From the NCBI GenBank assembly GCA_021819435.1, contig JAKARB010000012.1:62001-126000 (forward strand): DNA of 64,000 nucleotides, given 5' to 3'. The notes below the pieces were generated by a model. The model was not told the origin of the DNA, did no database searches, and worked only from the letters and a program-made list of their open reading frames with translations. The DNA comes from Pseudomonadota bacterium. Its GTDB lineage: Bacteria; Pseudomonadota; Gammaproteobacteria; Burkholderiales; Burkholderiaceae_C. A program made the position numbers and the translations under genes. Positions 7,004-13,831 of the stretch are shown piece by piece (position 1 is the first letter of the stretch; the number at the start of each line of letters is the position of its first letter).

Positions 7004-7779
7004 AGGTGCCCTCCTTCCACCGGCATCAACTGCTCATCGATGGCCAGAAGGTCACCAGACGAACGCTCCAGCGCGAAACCGGATGGCGAATGGGATCGCT
7101 CATTACGCACCCAATTGCGCCAAGTAGCAGCCCAGTCAGCCTTTCGGCCCTTGGCGCCAGGCTGGGCCACCCAGTAATCGCGGAATCGTGAGGCGACCTC
7201 TGAAGGATTCAAGGTCGGGCGATGCTCACGGCAGAAGGCTTCTTCTGCAGGGGATGGTCTCCAATCTTTCGGGAGACGTGATCCACGGTCAGCAGCAGGC
7301 GCGCGCGCAGCGTGCGCATCTCTCTTCTCTGTATATGACGGATCTATGATGGTTTGGGTCGCATGGGTGCTACCCGTCCTGTGCATGGGTGCTACCCCTG
7401 GGGCCGCATCGGTGCTACCCGTACCCATCGCATCCATGCGGCCCGTACCCATCGCATGGATGCTACCCGTCACCGTCAGGCGGTCACGCGGACACAGCGC
7501 CGCAAACTTGGCCAGATGTAGCTGGTATCTCGGGGTTGCTTTGTGGTGGCCACCCTTCGCATTGGCAAGCACCGACAACAGCCCGCGCTCCATGAGCTGG
7601 TGCACCAGCCGCTGCGCCTGACTGCGTGACACGCTGACCTTCTGAGCAATGGCCGCCATGGACGGGTGAAGGCTTCCCCCCTCATCGTTGGACCAATCAG
7701 CAAGGGCCAGGGCGGTCAGCTTCAGCGATGTGGGGTGTAGCTCCGCATCCCAGACCACAGACATGGCTTTGACGCTCAC
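7000..7779 (-). CDS. Phage replication initiator-like winged-helix protein with embedded repeats
   Basis: The 259-residue product begins at a GTG that overlaps the previous stop (GTGA). Its N-terminus (LKLTALALADWSNDEG, LHPSMAAIAQKVSVSRSQAQ, LVHQLMERGLLSV) is a winged helix-turn-helix like those of phage replication proteins. The middle holds a Gly/Ser/Thr/Met-rich repetitive stretch encoded by five DNA repeats. The C-terminus (LPKDWRPSPAEEAFCREHRP, then FRDYWVAQPGAKGRKADWAA, TWRNWVRNE) is the domain that often ends such initiators and recruits helicase. It lies directly upstream of dnaB, as O does before P/helicase. It should bind the internal repeats and load DnaB, which is inference from family and context. 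Confidence 0.8.
   Translation of the reverse strand: MSVKAMSVVWDAELHPTSLKLTALALADWSNDEGGSLHPSMAAIAQKVSVSRSQAQRLVHQLMERGLLSVLANAKGGHHKATPRYQLHLAKFAALCPRDRLTVTGSIHAMGTGRMDAMGTGSTDAAPGVAPMHRTGSTHATQTIIDPSYTEKRDAHAARAPAADRGSRLPKDWRPSPAEEAFCREHRPTLNPSEVASRFRDYWVAQPGAKGRKADWAATWRNWVRNERSHSPSGFALERSSGDLLAIDEQLMPVEGGHL
7361..7470 (-). repeat. Five iteron-like repeats inside the initiator gene (candidate origin)
   Basis: Five copies of a unit with core GGGTAGCACCCATGC (minus strand) begin at plus positions 7361, 7383, 7406, 7430 and 7454, spaced 22, 23, 24 and 24 bases. The core contains the dyad GGGT-AGC-ACCC. Spacing is not always a multiple of three, so the same DNA is read in different frames (TGSTHA in one copy, GVAPMH in the next). 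Conservation at DNA rather than protein level points to binding sites. Their location inside the initiator gene parallels the lambda origin inside O. Confidence 0.72.
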
Positions 7780-8228
7780 GACACGCCCCCCATAACCCGG
7801 ACGAACCGCTCCACAACGTTGAGATCGGTCCCAAGGTCCTTGGTCGATCCCCAGCGAATCCCGAGGTATCTGACAGCCCCATCACGGGCATCTGTGCGCA
7901 GAAGCTCAAAGCCCACGAGGGCTGCGGAAGCCCGAAGGGTCAGGAAGCGTTTCGCATCAGCCTCGGACCGCTCGTTGATCGGTAGCCTCCAAACCCGGGT
8001 TTCGGAATGCCCGCCCGCCTGCACGATCAAGCCTGCAGCGGCGAGCTGATCCAGGGCCGTGCTGACTGTGTGCGGATCCTGCGAAGTCGCCTCGCTCAAC
8101 TGCTGCGTGGTAACGCTGGCCAGCCAGTCGCCAGGGCTGGCGGCCTCCGCAATCGCTACGAGGACGTGCTTGCTGGAACTGGTGGGCCCGCGCTGGGCCA
8201 GAGCCCATGAAACTGCGTGCATGCTCAT
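7776..8228 (-). CDS. Winged-helix DNA-binding protein, phage early region
   Basis: The 150-residue protein opens MSMHAVSWALAQRGPTSSSK and continues HVLVAIAEAASPGDW and TTQQLSEATSQDPHTVSTAL plus DQLAAAGLIVQAGG, a clear winged helix-turn-helix of the kind used in phage replication or regulatory proteins. The C-terminal half (ASAALVGFELLRT, AVRYLGIRWGSTKDL) is unassigned. It overlaps the initiator gene by four bases and the upstream gene by four bases, so it is part of one early operon. It could be a second initiator subunit or an operon regulator; sequence alone does not decide. Confidence 0.65.
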   Translation of the reverse strand: MSMHAVSWALAQRGPTSSSKHVLVAIAEAASPGDWLASVTTQQLSEATSQDPHTVSTALDQLAAAGLIVQAGGHSETRVWRLPINERSEADAKRFLTLRASAALVGFELLRTDARDGAVRYLGIRWGSTKDLGTDLNVVERFVRVMGGVS

Positions 8229-8500
8229 TCAGCCCTGCCCTCCGGCCAGGCACCGGGGAAGCCGGCATAGCGATCAAGCCAGCGACATTGCTCGATGAGG
8301 CGCAGTTGGGAAGACTGGTCGAAGTCGTGCAGAGGCGCCCAGAAGGTGAACCCGGTTGGCGTGGACCAGACCACGGCGAATACGCCGGCGCTGGCTACGG
8401 TCCCCGATGGGCGCCACGGTCCCCGAACATTGGCTGTGCTCAGCTTGCGCCCTCTAGGCGGAAAGAAGCGACGAGGTGCAAGGTCGGCCTGATTGCTCAT
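8225..8500 (-). CDS. Hypothetical phage protein
   Basis: The start chosen is the ATG of MSNQADLAPRRFFPPRGRKL at 8498-8500; a longer frame adds 18 Cys/Leu-rich residues that look spurious. The 91-residue product is Arg/Pro-rich at first and then has WRPSGTVASAGVFAVVWSTP and a tryptophan-rich C-terminus (LIEQCRWLDRYAGFPGAWPE). Its end overlaps the winged-helix gene (ATGA). No family is recognised. Its place in the early operon suggests an accessory role in replication or regulation. Confidence 0.55.
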   Translation of the reverse strand: MSNQADLAPRRFFPPRGRKLSTANVRGPWRPSGTVASAGVFAVVWSTPTGFTFWAPLHDFDQSSQLRLIEQCRWLDRYAGFPGAWPEGRAE

Positions 8501-8516
8501 TTCGTGCCTGGCCCTC

Positions 8517-8780
8517 TCAAGCAAGAGCAGACAACTGCTCAAGCAGCTCTGCACGCTTTTGATGGAGGTGCTTCACCAACACCCGGATCTGCTCATCAGT
8601 GGCACCGCCAATCCGGGCGGAGCACAGCATCTTGACCTCGTCGGCCGGCCAGCCAATAGCTCGCTCACCAAGTTGAACGGGCTTGGTAAACAGGCCTGCC
8701 TCCACGGCCTTGTAAATGCTCGCGTGCGAGCGCCAGCCCGTCTCTGCCTTCACGGCAGGCAGTCGAAGAATAGACATCAT
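8517..8780 (-). CDS. AlpA-family regulator
   Basis: The 87-residue protein starts MMSILRLPAVKAETGWRSHA followed by SIYKAVEAGLFTKPVQLGER and AIGWPADEV. This is the compact MerR-like helix-turn-helix of the AlpA/excisionase-like family (prophage CP4-57 regulator). AlpA proteins activate integrase/excision functions of P4-like elements. The C-terminal helix (EQIRVLVKHLHQKRAELLEQ) is an added amphipathic tail. No CI-like repressor is seen nearby, so this may be the main switch of the element. It lies 16 bases upstream of the next gene in the minus-strand series. Confidence 0.85.
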   Translation of the reverse strand: MMSILRLPAVKAETGWRSHASIYKAVEAGLFTKPVQLGERAIGWPADEVKMLCSARIGGATDEQIRVLVKHLHQKRAELLEQLSALA

Positions 8781-8873
8781 TAGCCCTTAGCGACAGCATT
8801 ACGCTGTTGAACACAGGGCGAATGTCTCAATCCCAGGTCTTCAAGTCGAAGCACGAAACCGGTCGATCTCGCG

Positions 8874-9434
8874 CTATTTGCAGTCTCTCTGGCTATTCAA
8901 CCGCGCAACGGTAGCCTTCCTCGCCATGGCTGCCTGCTCGCGCGCCCGCTCGCTGAATTCCTGTCCAGCCAGCGAAACACCATGCTCTTTTGAGAACTCC
9001 TGGTAAATCTTTTGACAGGTCCGCGCACCTATGCCGAGTTCCTCGCCGGCCTGTTCGAAGGTACTCACGGTCAACGGCATGCCTTCGCCGGCCACCAGCT
9101 CAAAAATGTGAGACCAGACCACGACAGGATCCGGGAGGGGCTTTCTCGGTTTGAGATGCTTCCCTTTCGGGTGAAGCGGACCGAAGGCCTCGTCCCAGCT
9201 CTTCGCTGCCGACAGCCGTGAAGCGGTCAACAGAAACAGTCTTGTGCGCAAACACTTGGGCACACCTGTGCCTTGCCACGAAAGCTCAAGTGCGGCCTTC
9301 ACCAGCGCTGCGTCTGTGCATCCGTCCTTCTCGAATTGACGCCGGATACGGTTGGTCTCGACCCACGCATCGAGGTCAGCCTTATCAACCTGCTCAAAGC
9401 ACTCGATGGCCCACAAATCGTCGACCTTGCTCAT
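8874..9434 (-). CDS. Hypothetical phage protein with HTH-like segment
   Basis: The frame is open for 237 codons, but the natural start is probably the ATG of MSKVDDLWAIECFEQVDKAD at 9432-9434, because the upstream part is Cys/Arg-rich and unlike coding sequence. The 186-residue protein has ALELSWQGTGVPKCLRTRLF, then VSTFEQAGEELGIGARTCQK, which looks like a helix-turn-helix. The Lys/Arg-rich C-terminus could contact DNA. It stands alone, 93 bases upstream of alpA. Function unknown; a DNA-binding role is only a suggestion. Confidence 0.55.
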   Translation of the reverse strand: MSKVDDLWAIECFEQVDKADLDAWVETNRIRRQFEKDGCTDAALVKAALELSWQGTGVPKCLRTRLFLLTASRLSAAKSWDEAFGPLHPKGKHLKPRKPLPDPVVVWSHIFELVAGEGMPLTVSTFEQAGEELGIGARTCQKIYQEFSKEHGVSLAGQEFSERAREQAAMARKATVARLNSQRDCK

Positions 9435-9504
9435 AGGTGGCTGCACCTTCTTGGCATCACTGGGTGGCAGGCACTGGACCCTCAGCCACCCGCTTGTGGA
9501 ACAC

Positions 9505-10116
9505 TTACGCGACCACCCGCAGGTGACGAACTCGCGGCTGCGTCGTGCCCCTGGGCCCGACCACCGCCGGAGTGTTGTGCTGCACATAAGCCTGCCGGGC
9601 GCTCTCGTTCAGCACGATCGTGGATCGGCGCACTCGCTGCTCAAGTTGCAGAGCCAGTTCACGAATGGCTGCCATGTCAGCGGCGGCAATACCCAGCCCG
9701 CAGTCGGTTCTCAGCCACGCACGCAGGGAGATGTCGAGGAATCTCGAGACATTGTCAGCCTGCTTACTGAGCCAAGCGTCATGCCGGACGGGTATCAGCG
9801 CGAGTCTGCGCTGCATCTCTTCGTCGACCACCCGCCGGGCGTCGAGGCGCCCCCTCTCGGCCAGAATTCGGGTCTGTTCAGCGTCGCTGTAACGGTGCAT
9901 CACCCTCCAAAAATCTCCTGCACCCGCTTTTCTCGCCACGATAAAAGCCCCGTCGCCTAAATTGATGCGATGCAAGCGTTTTCTGCCTTCAGGAAAGACA
10001 CCCCCCGAAAAAATACCCAGCCCCAAAATATCATCACGCTTGCCATAGTATTCTGACCAGAGTTCATGCCGGACTACTTTCACAAACCCTGACGACGATT
10101 CATTATGTGACCTCAT
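9505..10116 (-). CDS. Hypothetical phage protein
   Basis: The 203-residue protein starts at ATG 10114-10116 behind GAGGGCAT and an AT-rich leader. The N-terminal 60 residues (VKVVRHELWSEYYGKRDDIL) come from clearly AT-richer DNA than the remainder. The middle is a charged helical region (DAEQTRILAERGRLDARRVV, LALIPVRHDAWLSKQADNVS). No membrane segment or known motif is recognised. As the first larger gene after the AT-rich gap at 10,117-10,155, it may be the first gene of the leftward early operon. Confidence 0.5.
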   Translation of the reverse strand: MRSHNESSSGFVKVVRHELWSEYYGKRDDILGLGIFSGGVFPEGRKRLHRINLGDGAFIVARKAGAGDFWRVMHRYSDAEQTRILAERGRLDARRVVDEEMQRRLALIPVRHDAWLSKQADNVSRFLDISLRAWLRTDCGLGIAAADMAAIRELALQLEQRVRRSTIVLNESARQAYVQHNTPAVVGPRGTTQPRVRHLRVVA

Positions 10117-10155
10117 ATGCCCTCAAAGTATTTAGTGATCAAATTTAGACACAGA

Positions 10156-10380
10156 TTAACCCCGCTGACCAGAGATATTCCAAATGCCACAACGCACTAC
10201 TGAGGCACCCTGCGAATTGAGTCTTTCCTGATCCACTTCTGCCTGCTCGATTGCCTCTCTGTAGGTCATACCAATATCACCCACAAGAAGTCGACCATCA
10301 CTCATCTGGAGCATTGGAGCCCAGACCTTCTGAAAATGTATCCCTGGCGCTGAGCCTGGGGCGCAAATAGTGCTTTTCAT
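10156..10380 (-). CDS. Small hypothetical phage protein
   Basis: The probable start is ATG 10378-10380 (MKSTICAPGSAPGIHFQKVW), preceded by a GGAG-containing stretch; a longer frame from 10434 adds 18 unlikely residues. The 74-residue product contains WAPMLQMSDGRLLVGDIGMT and YREAIEQAEVDQERL. The 'YREAIEQAE' ending resembles small phage proteins with a predicted helix, but no family is certain. It lies 63 bases from the end of the integrase gene and is transcribed in the same direction. Confidence 0.5.
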   Translation of the reverse strand: MKSTICAPGSAPGIHFQKVWAPMLQMSDGRLLVGDIGMTYREAIEQAEVDQERLNSQGASVVRCGIWNISGQRG

Positions 10381-10443
10381 CGCTGTTGCTCCTCTCCGGT
10401 ATGAAAGCCCCATGCACTTCTGCACCTGGGGCAATTGCAGGTG

Positions 10444-11685
10444 TCATGCACGCTTGAACTGAATAACATCGGCACCAGCGCGCAGCGTGTCGAGGTAGTC
10501 AGCCCAGGTCTGCATCATCTGGCGCCGCTGGGCGAGGTACTCGGCACGGTCATATGCACTGCCCAGGGGCCCGCTCTTGCCGTGCCCGAGCTGGGCCTCT
10601 ACCAATTCCGCATCGACACCAGGAATGCGCTCAGCCAGCATCGTTCTGGCCATGGCTCGGAATCCGTGCCCGACGTGATCATCGTTGCCAAAATCGAGAC
10701 GACGAAGAGCCGCATTGATGGTGCCGTCGCTCATAGGACGCTTGAGGTCGCGCGCACCTGGGAACACGTAGCGGCCACCTCCTGTGATGAGCTGCATTGC
10801 CTTCAGGATTTCCACGGCCTGCCTGGAAAGCGGCACCAAATGAGGCTTTCCGTTCACCTTGGCATGCTTGGTACGCTTCATTTGCTCGGCTGGGATGGAC
10901 AACATCGCGCCGTCGAGGTCCACCCACGCCCACTCCATCGCCCTGATGTTGCCAGGCCGCTGAAAGAACAGGGAGGCCAGCTTCAAGGCCGCACGGGTTG
11001 CGGGTTGGCCGGTATAGCCGTCGATTGCACGCAAGAGCTGGCCCGCCTTGACCGGATCGAGGACAGCAGCGAAGTGGCGCGTGATGTGAGGCTTCAGCGC
11101 TCCCTTGAGATCAGCTGCTGGGTTTGTGTCGCAAAGCCCAAGCTGCAGTCCATACCGAAAGACTTGGCCAGCCATCTGCTGAAGATCCTGCGCGGTGCTG
11201 AGGATGCCCTTGGCCTCAACTTTTCTCAGGGCCGTCAATAGCACCGGCGCCCTCACCGCCTCGATAGGTAACCCGCCAATGTGGGGGAACAGGTAGAGCT
11301 CATTCATCCGGATCCACTTGGCCGAGTGGCTCTCGCTCCAACCGGGTGATTTGAGCGCATGAAACTCCCGGGCGACCTTCTCGTATGTGGTCGCTCCAGT
11401 GGCTGCCTTGGCAAGCTTTTCGGCCTGCCGCGACTGAACTGGATCAACGCCGCTGCTATGCACCTTCCGCGCAGCATCACGCCCTTCTCGGGCTACCTTC
11501 AGGGTGACTGCCGGATAGATCCCCAAGGCCAGACGGCCCTCCTTGCCCGCCTTGCGGTACTTCCAGAACCAGCGCTTTGAGCCGTTGGGGCTCACCTCAA
11601 GGTAGAGCCCTCCGGAGTCGGCCAGCCGAATGCGCTTCTTGTCCGGGGGGCATGCGGCGTTCTTGCAGGCGGAGTCGGTCAGCAT
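10444..11685 (-). CDS. int: Tyrosine integrase, P4 type with DUF4102 arm-binding domain
   Basis: The 413-residue protein has the N-terminal DUF4102 arm-binding domain (KKRIRLADSGGLYLEVSPNG, WKYRKAGKEGRLALGIYP), a core-binding SAM-like domain, and a C-terminal catalytic domain. Catalytic residues visible are Arg248 (RPGNIRAMEW), His340-x-x-Arg343 (GHGFRAMART), His368 (QLGHG) and Tyr378 (SAYDRAEYL). It should recombine attP with the 3' end of the adjacent tRNA-Gly. The gene reads away from the tRNA, with its start 188 bases from the tRNA 3' end. Repeats right before the start codon may be its arm sites or operators. It appears intact. Confidence 0.95.
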   Translation of the reverse strand: MLTDSACKNAACPPDKKRIRLADSGGLYLEVSPNGSKRWFWKYRKAGKEGRLALGIYPAVTLKVAREGRDAARKVHSSGVDPVQSRQAEKLAKAATGATTYEKVAREFHALKSPGWSESHSAKWIRMNELYLFPHIGGLPIEAVRAPVLLTALRKVEAKGILSTAQDLQQMAGQVFRYGLQLGLCDTNPAADLKGALKPHITRHFAAVLDPVKAGQLLRAIDGYTGQPATRAALKLASLFFQRPGNIRAMEWAWVDLDGAMLSIPAEQMKRTKHAKVNGKPHLVPLSRQAVEILKAMQLITGGGRYVFPGARDLKRPMSDGTINAALRRLDFGNDDHVGHGFRAMARTMLAERIPGVDAELVEAQLGHGKSGPLGSAYDRAEYLAQRRQMMQTWADYLDTLRAGADVIQFKRA

Positions 11686-11759
11686 GGGGGAACACGGTGG
11701 GGGAACAAAACCGCTCCGTGATGGGGGAACGGCCTACTTGTTCCCCCGATTGTTCCCCC
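11686..11759. repeat. Five GGGGGAACA motifs next to integrase start
   Basis: Three direct copies of GGGGGAAC(A) lie at 11686-11694, 11699-11707 and 11723-11730. Two inverted copies (TGTTCCCCC) lie at 11739-11747 and 11751-11759. They crowd the region between the integrase start codon and the tRNA. Such clustered direct and inverted repeats are expected of integrase arm-type sites or an integrase-operator array. No binding protein can be assigned from sequence. Confidence 0.6.
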
Positions 11760-11772
11760 GCCTCGGTGTGAC

Positions 11773-11792
11773 TGTCAATAACGTTAATGACA
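11773..11792. promoter_or_regulatory. Near-perfect 20-bp palindrome in attachment region
   Basis: TGTCAATAACGTTAATGACA equals its reverse complement at 18 of 20 positions, centred on AACGTT. It lies between the GGGGGAACA cluster and the tRNA terminator, 88 bases upstream of the integrase start codon. A dimeric regulator (possibly AlpA, an excisionase or a host factor) would be a natural ligand. It also stands out as AT-rich in GC-rich DNA and may include integrase promoter elements. Confidence 0.5.
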
Positions 11793-11823
11793 CTCTGTGC
11801 TTGCATTCTCCTGGGGGATGCAA

Positions 11824-11861
11824 AGAAAAAGGCCGCCTCGGGAACATCCTTGGCGGCCTTT
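11824..11861 (-). terminator. Rho-independent terminator after tRNA-Gly
   Basis: AAAGGCCGCC at 11828-11837 pairs perfectly with GGCGGCCTTT at 11852-11861 across a 14-base loop. Read on the minus strand, the stem ends in CCTTTTTCTTTG, a good U-tract. It lies 11 bases past the tRNA CCA end, as expected for a tRNA terminator, and separates the tRNA from the integrase. Confidence 0.8.
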
Positions 11862-11872
11862 GTCATCGCATT

Positions 11873-11946
11873 TGGAGCGGGTGATGGGAATCGAACCCAC
11901 GTATCAAGCTTGGGAAGCTGGCGTTCTACCATTGAACTACACCCGC
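11873..11946 (-). tRNA. tRNA-Gly (anticodon UCC), prophage integration site
   Basis: Read on the minus strand, the sequence starts GCGGGTGTAGTTCAATGGTA and ends in CACCCGCTCCA. The acceptor stem GCGGGTG/CACCCGC is perfect, the T-loop is GGTTCGATTCC, and the anticodon loop CTTCCCA gives UCC. The CCA end is encoded. The integrase lies just beyond the 3' end, so the attachment core probably falls in the 3' half of this tRNA, which the element preserved on integration. The second att copy is outside the window. Confidence 0.97.
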
Positions 11947-11984
11947 GTAGACTAGGATTCTACGCGCCAACGCGGGTAACTCGG

Positions 11985-12728
11985 TCACTCCTTGATGCGG
12001 CGACGCGAAATGACGCTCACGGCGAGCAGCCCCACACCCAGCATGCCCCAGCTAGAGGGCTCCGGCACGGCTGACACCAGCGGCTTGCTAGACAAGCCGA
12101 AGCGCAGCGAAGGGTTGATGTTCACGTTGAGTGAACCGAAGTTCAACGTCGGCAGGCCAGCCTGAGCGATTTCATCGAGCGCCAGTGACCACGTGAAGGC
12201 AGACTGCGCTTGCTGGGTCAGCATCATGTTGTCGAGCTGCATTTGCATCGACAGGCCGCCCTTGGTTGAAAGATGCAGCCCCTGGGTGACCGTGAAGTTG
12301 AAGATGTCGAAGGTCTTGGAAATCTTCCCGTCCACCGTGCCGAGGTCGGCGGTCAGCACGTTGCGCTTGAAGTCCAGCCCGAAGTTCGCCAAAGACAGCG
12401 CCCCACCCTCGCTGTGGATCAGCAAGCCCGAGCCGGAGGCCATGCCTGACACGGGCTTGAGCGAAAACAGCGACACATCAAGTGACACCTGGGTCACCGG
12501 CATCATGAAGTTCCAGTGGGATCCGTCGTCAACAGAGTTACCCAAGGCGGACACACCGATGCCGAGAACATCCATCAGGTCCGCGGTGTCGCGGTTGAAA
12601 CGAAAGGTCGACTCAGCGTCGATGAACGAGGTTGGCAGGGTGATGGGCAGGGCCATCGCCGCCGAAGCGCTGATCGAGAGTCCTGCCGCGAGCAGGCCTT
12701 GTTGAGCGAAGCGAGTGATCGAGGCCAT
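11985..12728 (-). CDS. PEP-CTERM sorting-domain protein
   Basis: Start is set at ATG 12726-12728 (MASITRFAQQGLLAAGLSIS) because a signal peptide ending near ASAAMALP follows directly; the open frame upstream is not convincing. The 247-residue exported protein is rich in short beta-strand-like segments. It ends with VPEPSSWGMLGVGLLAVSVI and a basic SRRRIKE, a textbook PEP-CTERM signal: PEP motif, membrane helix, basic tail. The family signal directs proteins to an exosortase (EpsH type) and often to exopolysaccharide or biofilm surfaces. No exosortase gene is in this window. The mature domain is not recognised. It sits just beyond the tRNA used by the prophage. Confidence 0.88.
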   Translation of the reverse strand: MASITRFAQQGLLAAGLSISASAAMALPITLPTSFIDAESTFRFNRDTADLMDVLGIGVSALGNSVDDGSHWNFMMPVTQVSLDVSLFSLKPVSGMASGSGLLIHSEGGALSLANFGLDFKRNVLTADLGTVDGKISKTFDIFNFTVTQGLHLSTKGGLSMQMQLDNMMLTQQAQSAFTWSLALDEIAQAGLPTLNFGSLNVNINPSLRFGLSSKPLVSAVPEPSSWGMLGVGLLAVSVISRRRIKE

Positions 12729-12894
12729 GATGGGGGCTTTCGGTTCATGTTCTGTTGCTTCAAGGATCGCAGAAGCACGCCCCCACAACACAGCTTGTTT
12801 CAGACCTCGCTGCGTTTCTGTCAACTGCGTCACGGCCAGCCTGCACACGTTCGGCCGGCGACATCAGGGCTGCCCCCAACCCTAAAATGCGAAC

Positions 12895-13623
12895 ATGACC
12901 TCCCCGAACGAGCAAGATTGCCCGCCTGAAGGCAGCAGCAACCCCGAAGTGGCCCACCCCCGCAGCATTCGCAGCTTCGTGATGCGGGCCGGCCGCACCA
13001 CCGAAGGCCAGGCACGCGCACTCAGCGAACTGGGTCCGCGTTTCGTGCTGCCGTATGCGGCCCGGCAACTCGACTTCCCCACCGTTTTTGGCCGCAACGC
13101 GCCCGTGGTGCTGGAGATCGGCTTCGGCATGGGCGACGCCACGGCCAAGATCGCCGAGACGCTGCCCGACACCGATTTCATTGGTTGCGAAGTTCACGAG
13201 CCGGGCGTCGGCTCCCTGCTCAAGCAGATCGGTGAACGCGGACTGAACAACCTGCGCATCGTGCAGCACGACGCGGTCGAGGTGCTTGAGCACATGATCC
13301 CGCCAGGCTCGCTGGCGGGCGTGCACGTCTATTTCCCCGACCCCTGGCACAAGAAGCGCCACCATAAGCGCCGCCTCATCCAACAGCCGTTCGTGGCCAA
13401 GCTCGTCGAGCACCTCGCCCCAGGTGGCTACTTGCACTGCGCCACCGATTGGGAGCCCTATGCCCAGCAGATGCTGGAGGTGCTGGGCGCCGACCCGAGC
13501 CTCGCCAACACTGCGCAGGGCTATGCCGAGAAGCCGGCCTACCGCCCGCTGACCAAGTTCGAGAACCGTGGACTCAGGCTCGGCCACGGCGTGTGGGATC
13601 TGGTGTTCCGCAAGCGCGGCTGA
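12895..13623 (+). CDS. trmB: tRNA (guanine-N7-)-methyltransferase TrmB
   Basis: The 242-residue protein carries the SAM-binding motif [32 protein letters not shown], and the family signature [20 protein letters not shown] with [11 protein letters not shown] near the C-terminus. TrmB methylates G46 in the variable loop of tRNAs using SAM. It is transcribed divergently from the PEP-CTERM gene with a 166-base gap that must hold both promoters. A strong hairpin terminator follows at 13693. Length is normal for the family apart from a 25-residue variable N-terminus. Confidence 0.97.
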   Translation: MTSPNEQDCPPEGSSNPEVAHPRSIRSFVMRAGRTTEGQARALSELGPRFVLPYAARQLDFPTVFGRNAPVVLEIGFGMGDATAKIAETLPDTDFIGCEVHEPGVGSLLKQIGERGLNNLRIVQHDAVEVLEHMIPPGSLAGVHVYFPDPWHKKRHHKRRLIQQPFVAKLVEHLAPGGYLHCATDWEPYAQQMLEVLGADPSLANTAQGYAEKPAYRPLTKFENRGLRLGHGVWDLVFRKRG

Positions 13624-13692
13624 GCACGACCGCACCGCCCCCTAGCATGAAGGCCTTCAGGCACAGGGGCTGAAAACAACCCGCAAAACAAA

Positions 13693-13732
13693 CAGGCAGG
13701 CTGATCTCGAAAGATCGCCTGCCTGCTTGCTT
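13693..13732. terminator. Rho-independent terminator between trmB and ppiC
   Basis: CAGGCAGGC at 13693-13701 pairs with GCCTGCCTG at 13717-13725. Inner bases GATCT and AGATC extend the stem around a CGAA tetraloop, giving a very stable hairpin followed by CTTGCTTT. It terminates trmB transcription and, with AAACAAA upstream, may also act on leftward transcripts. The remainder of 13,733-13,831 shows nothing convincing. Confidence 0.8.
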
Positions 13733-13831
13733 TGACGGGGTCAGGGCCAGCGGCCAACGTTGTGTTGGCGCATGGTCAGCATGCGCAAGCCGTCCTTGGT
13801 CGTCTCCGGCCAGTCGGCTCACACGCCAAAA

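Noticed and set aside
7361-7470. CRISPR-like array
   Set aside because: Repeats are short, imperfect and separated by only 5-9 bases inside a coding gene; no cas genes. They fit iterons.
13733-13831. Possible small gene between trmB terminator and ppiC
   Set aside because: Short overlapping frames on both strands without ribosome sites or recognisable sequence; treated as intergenic.
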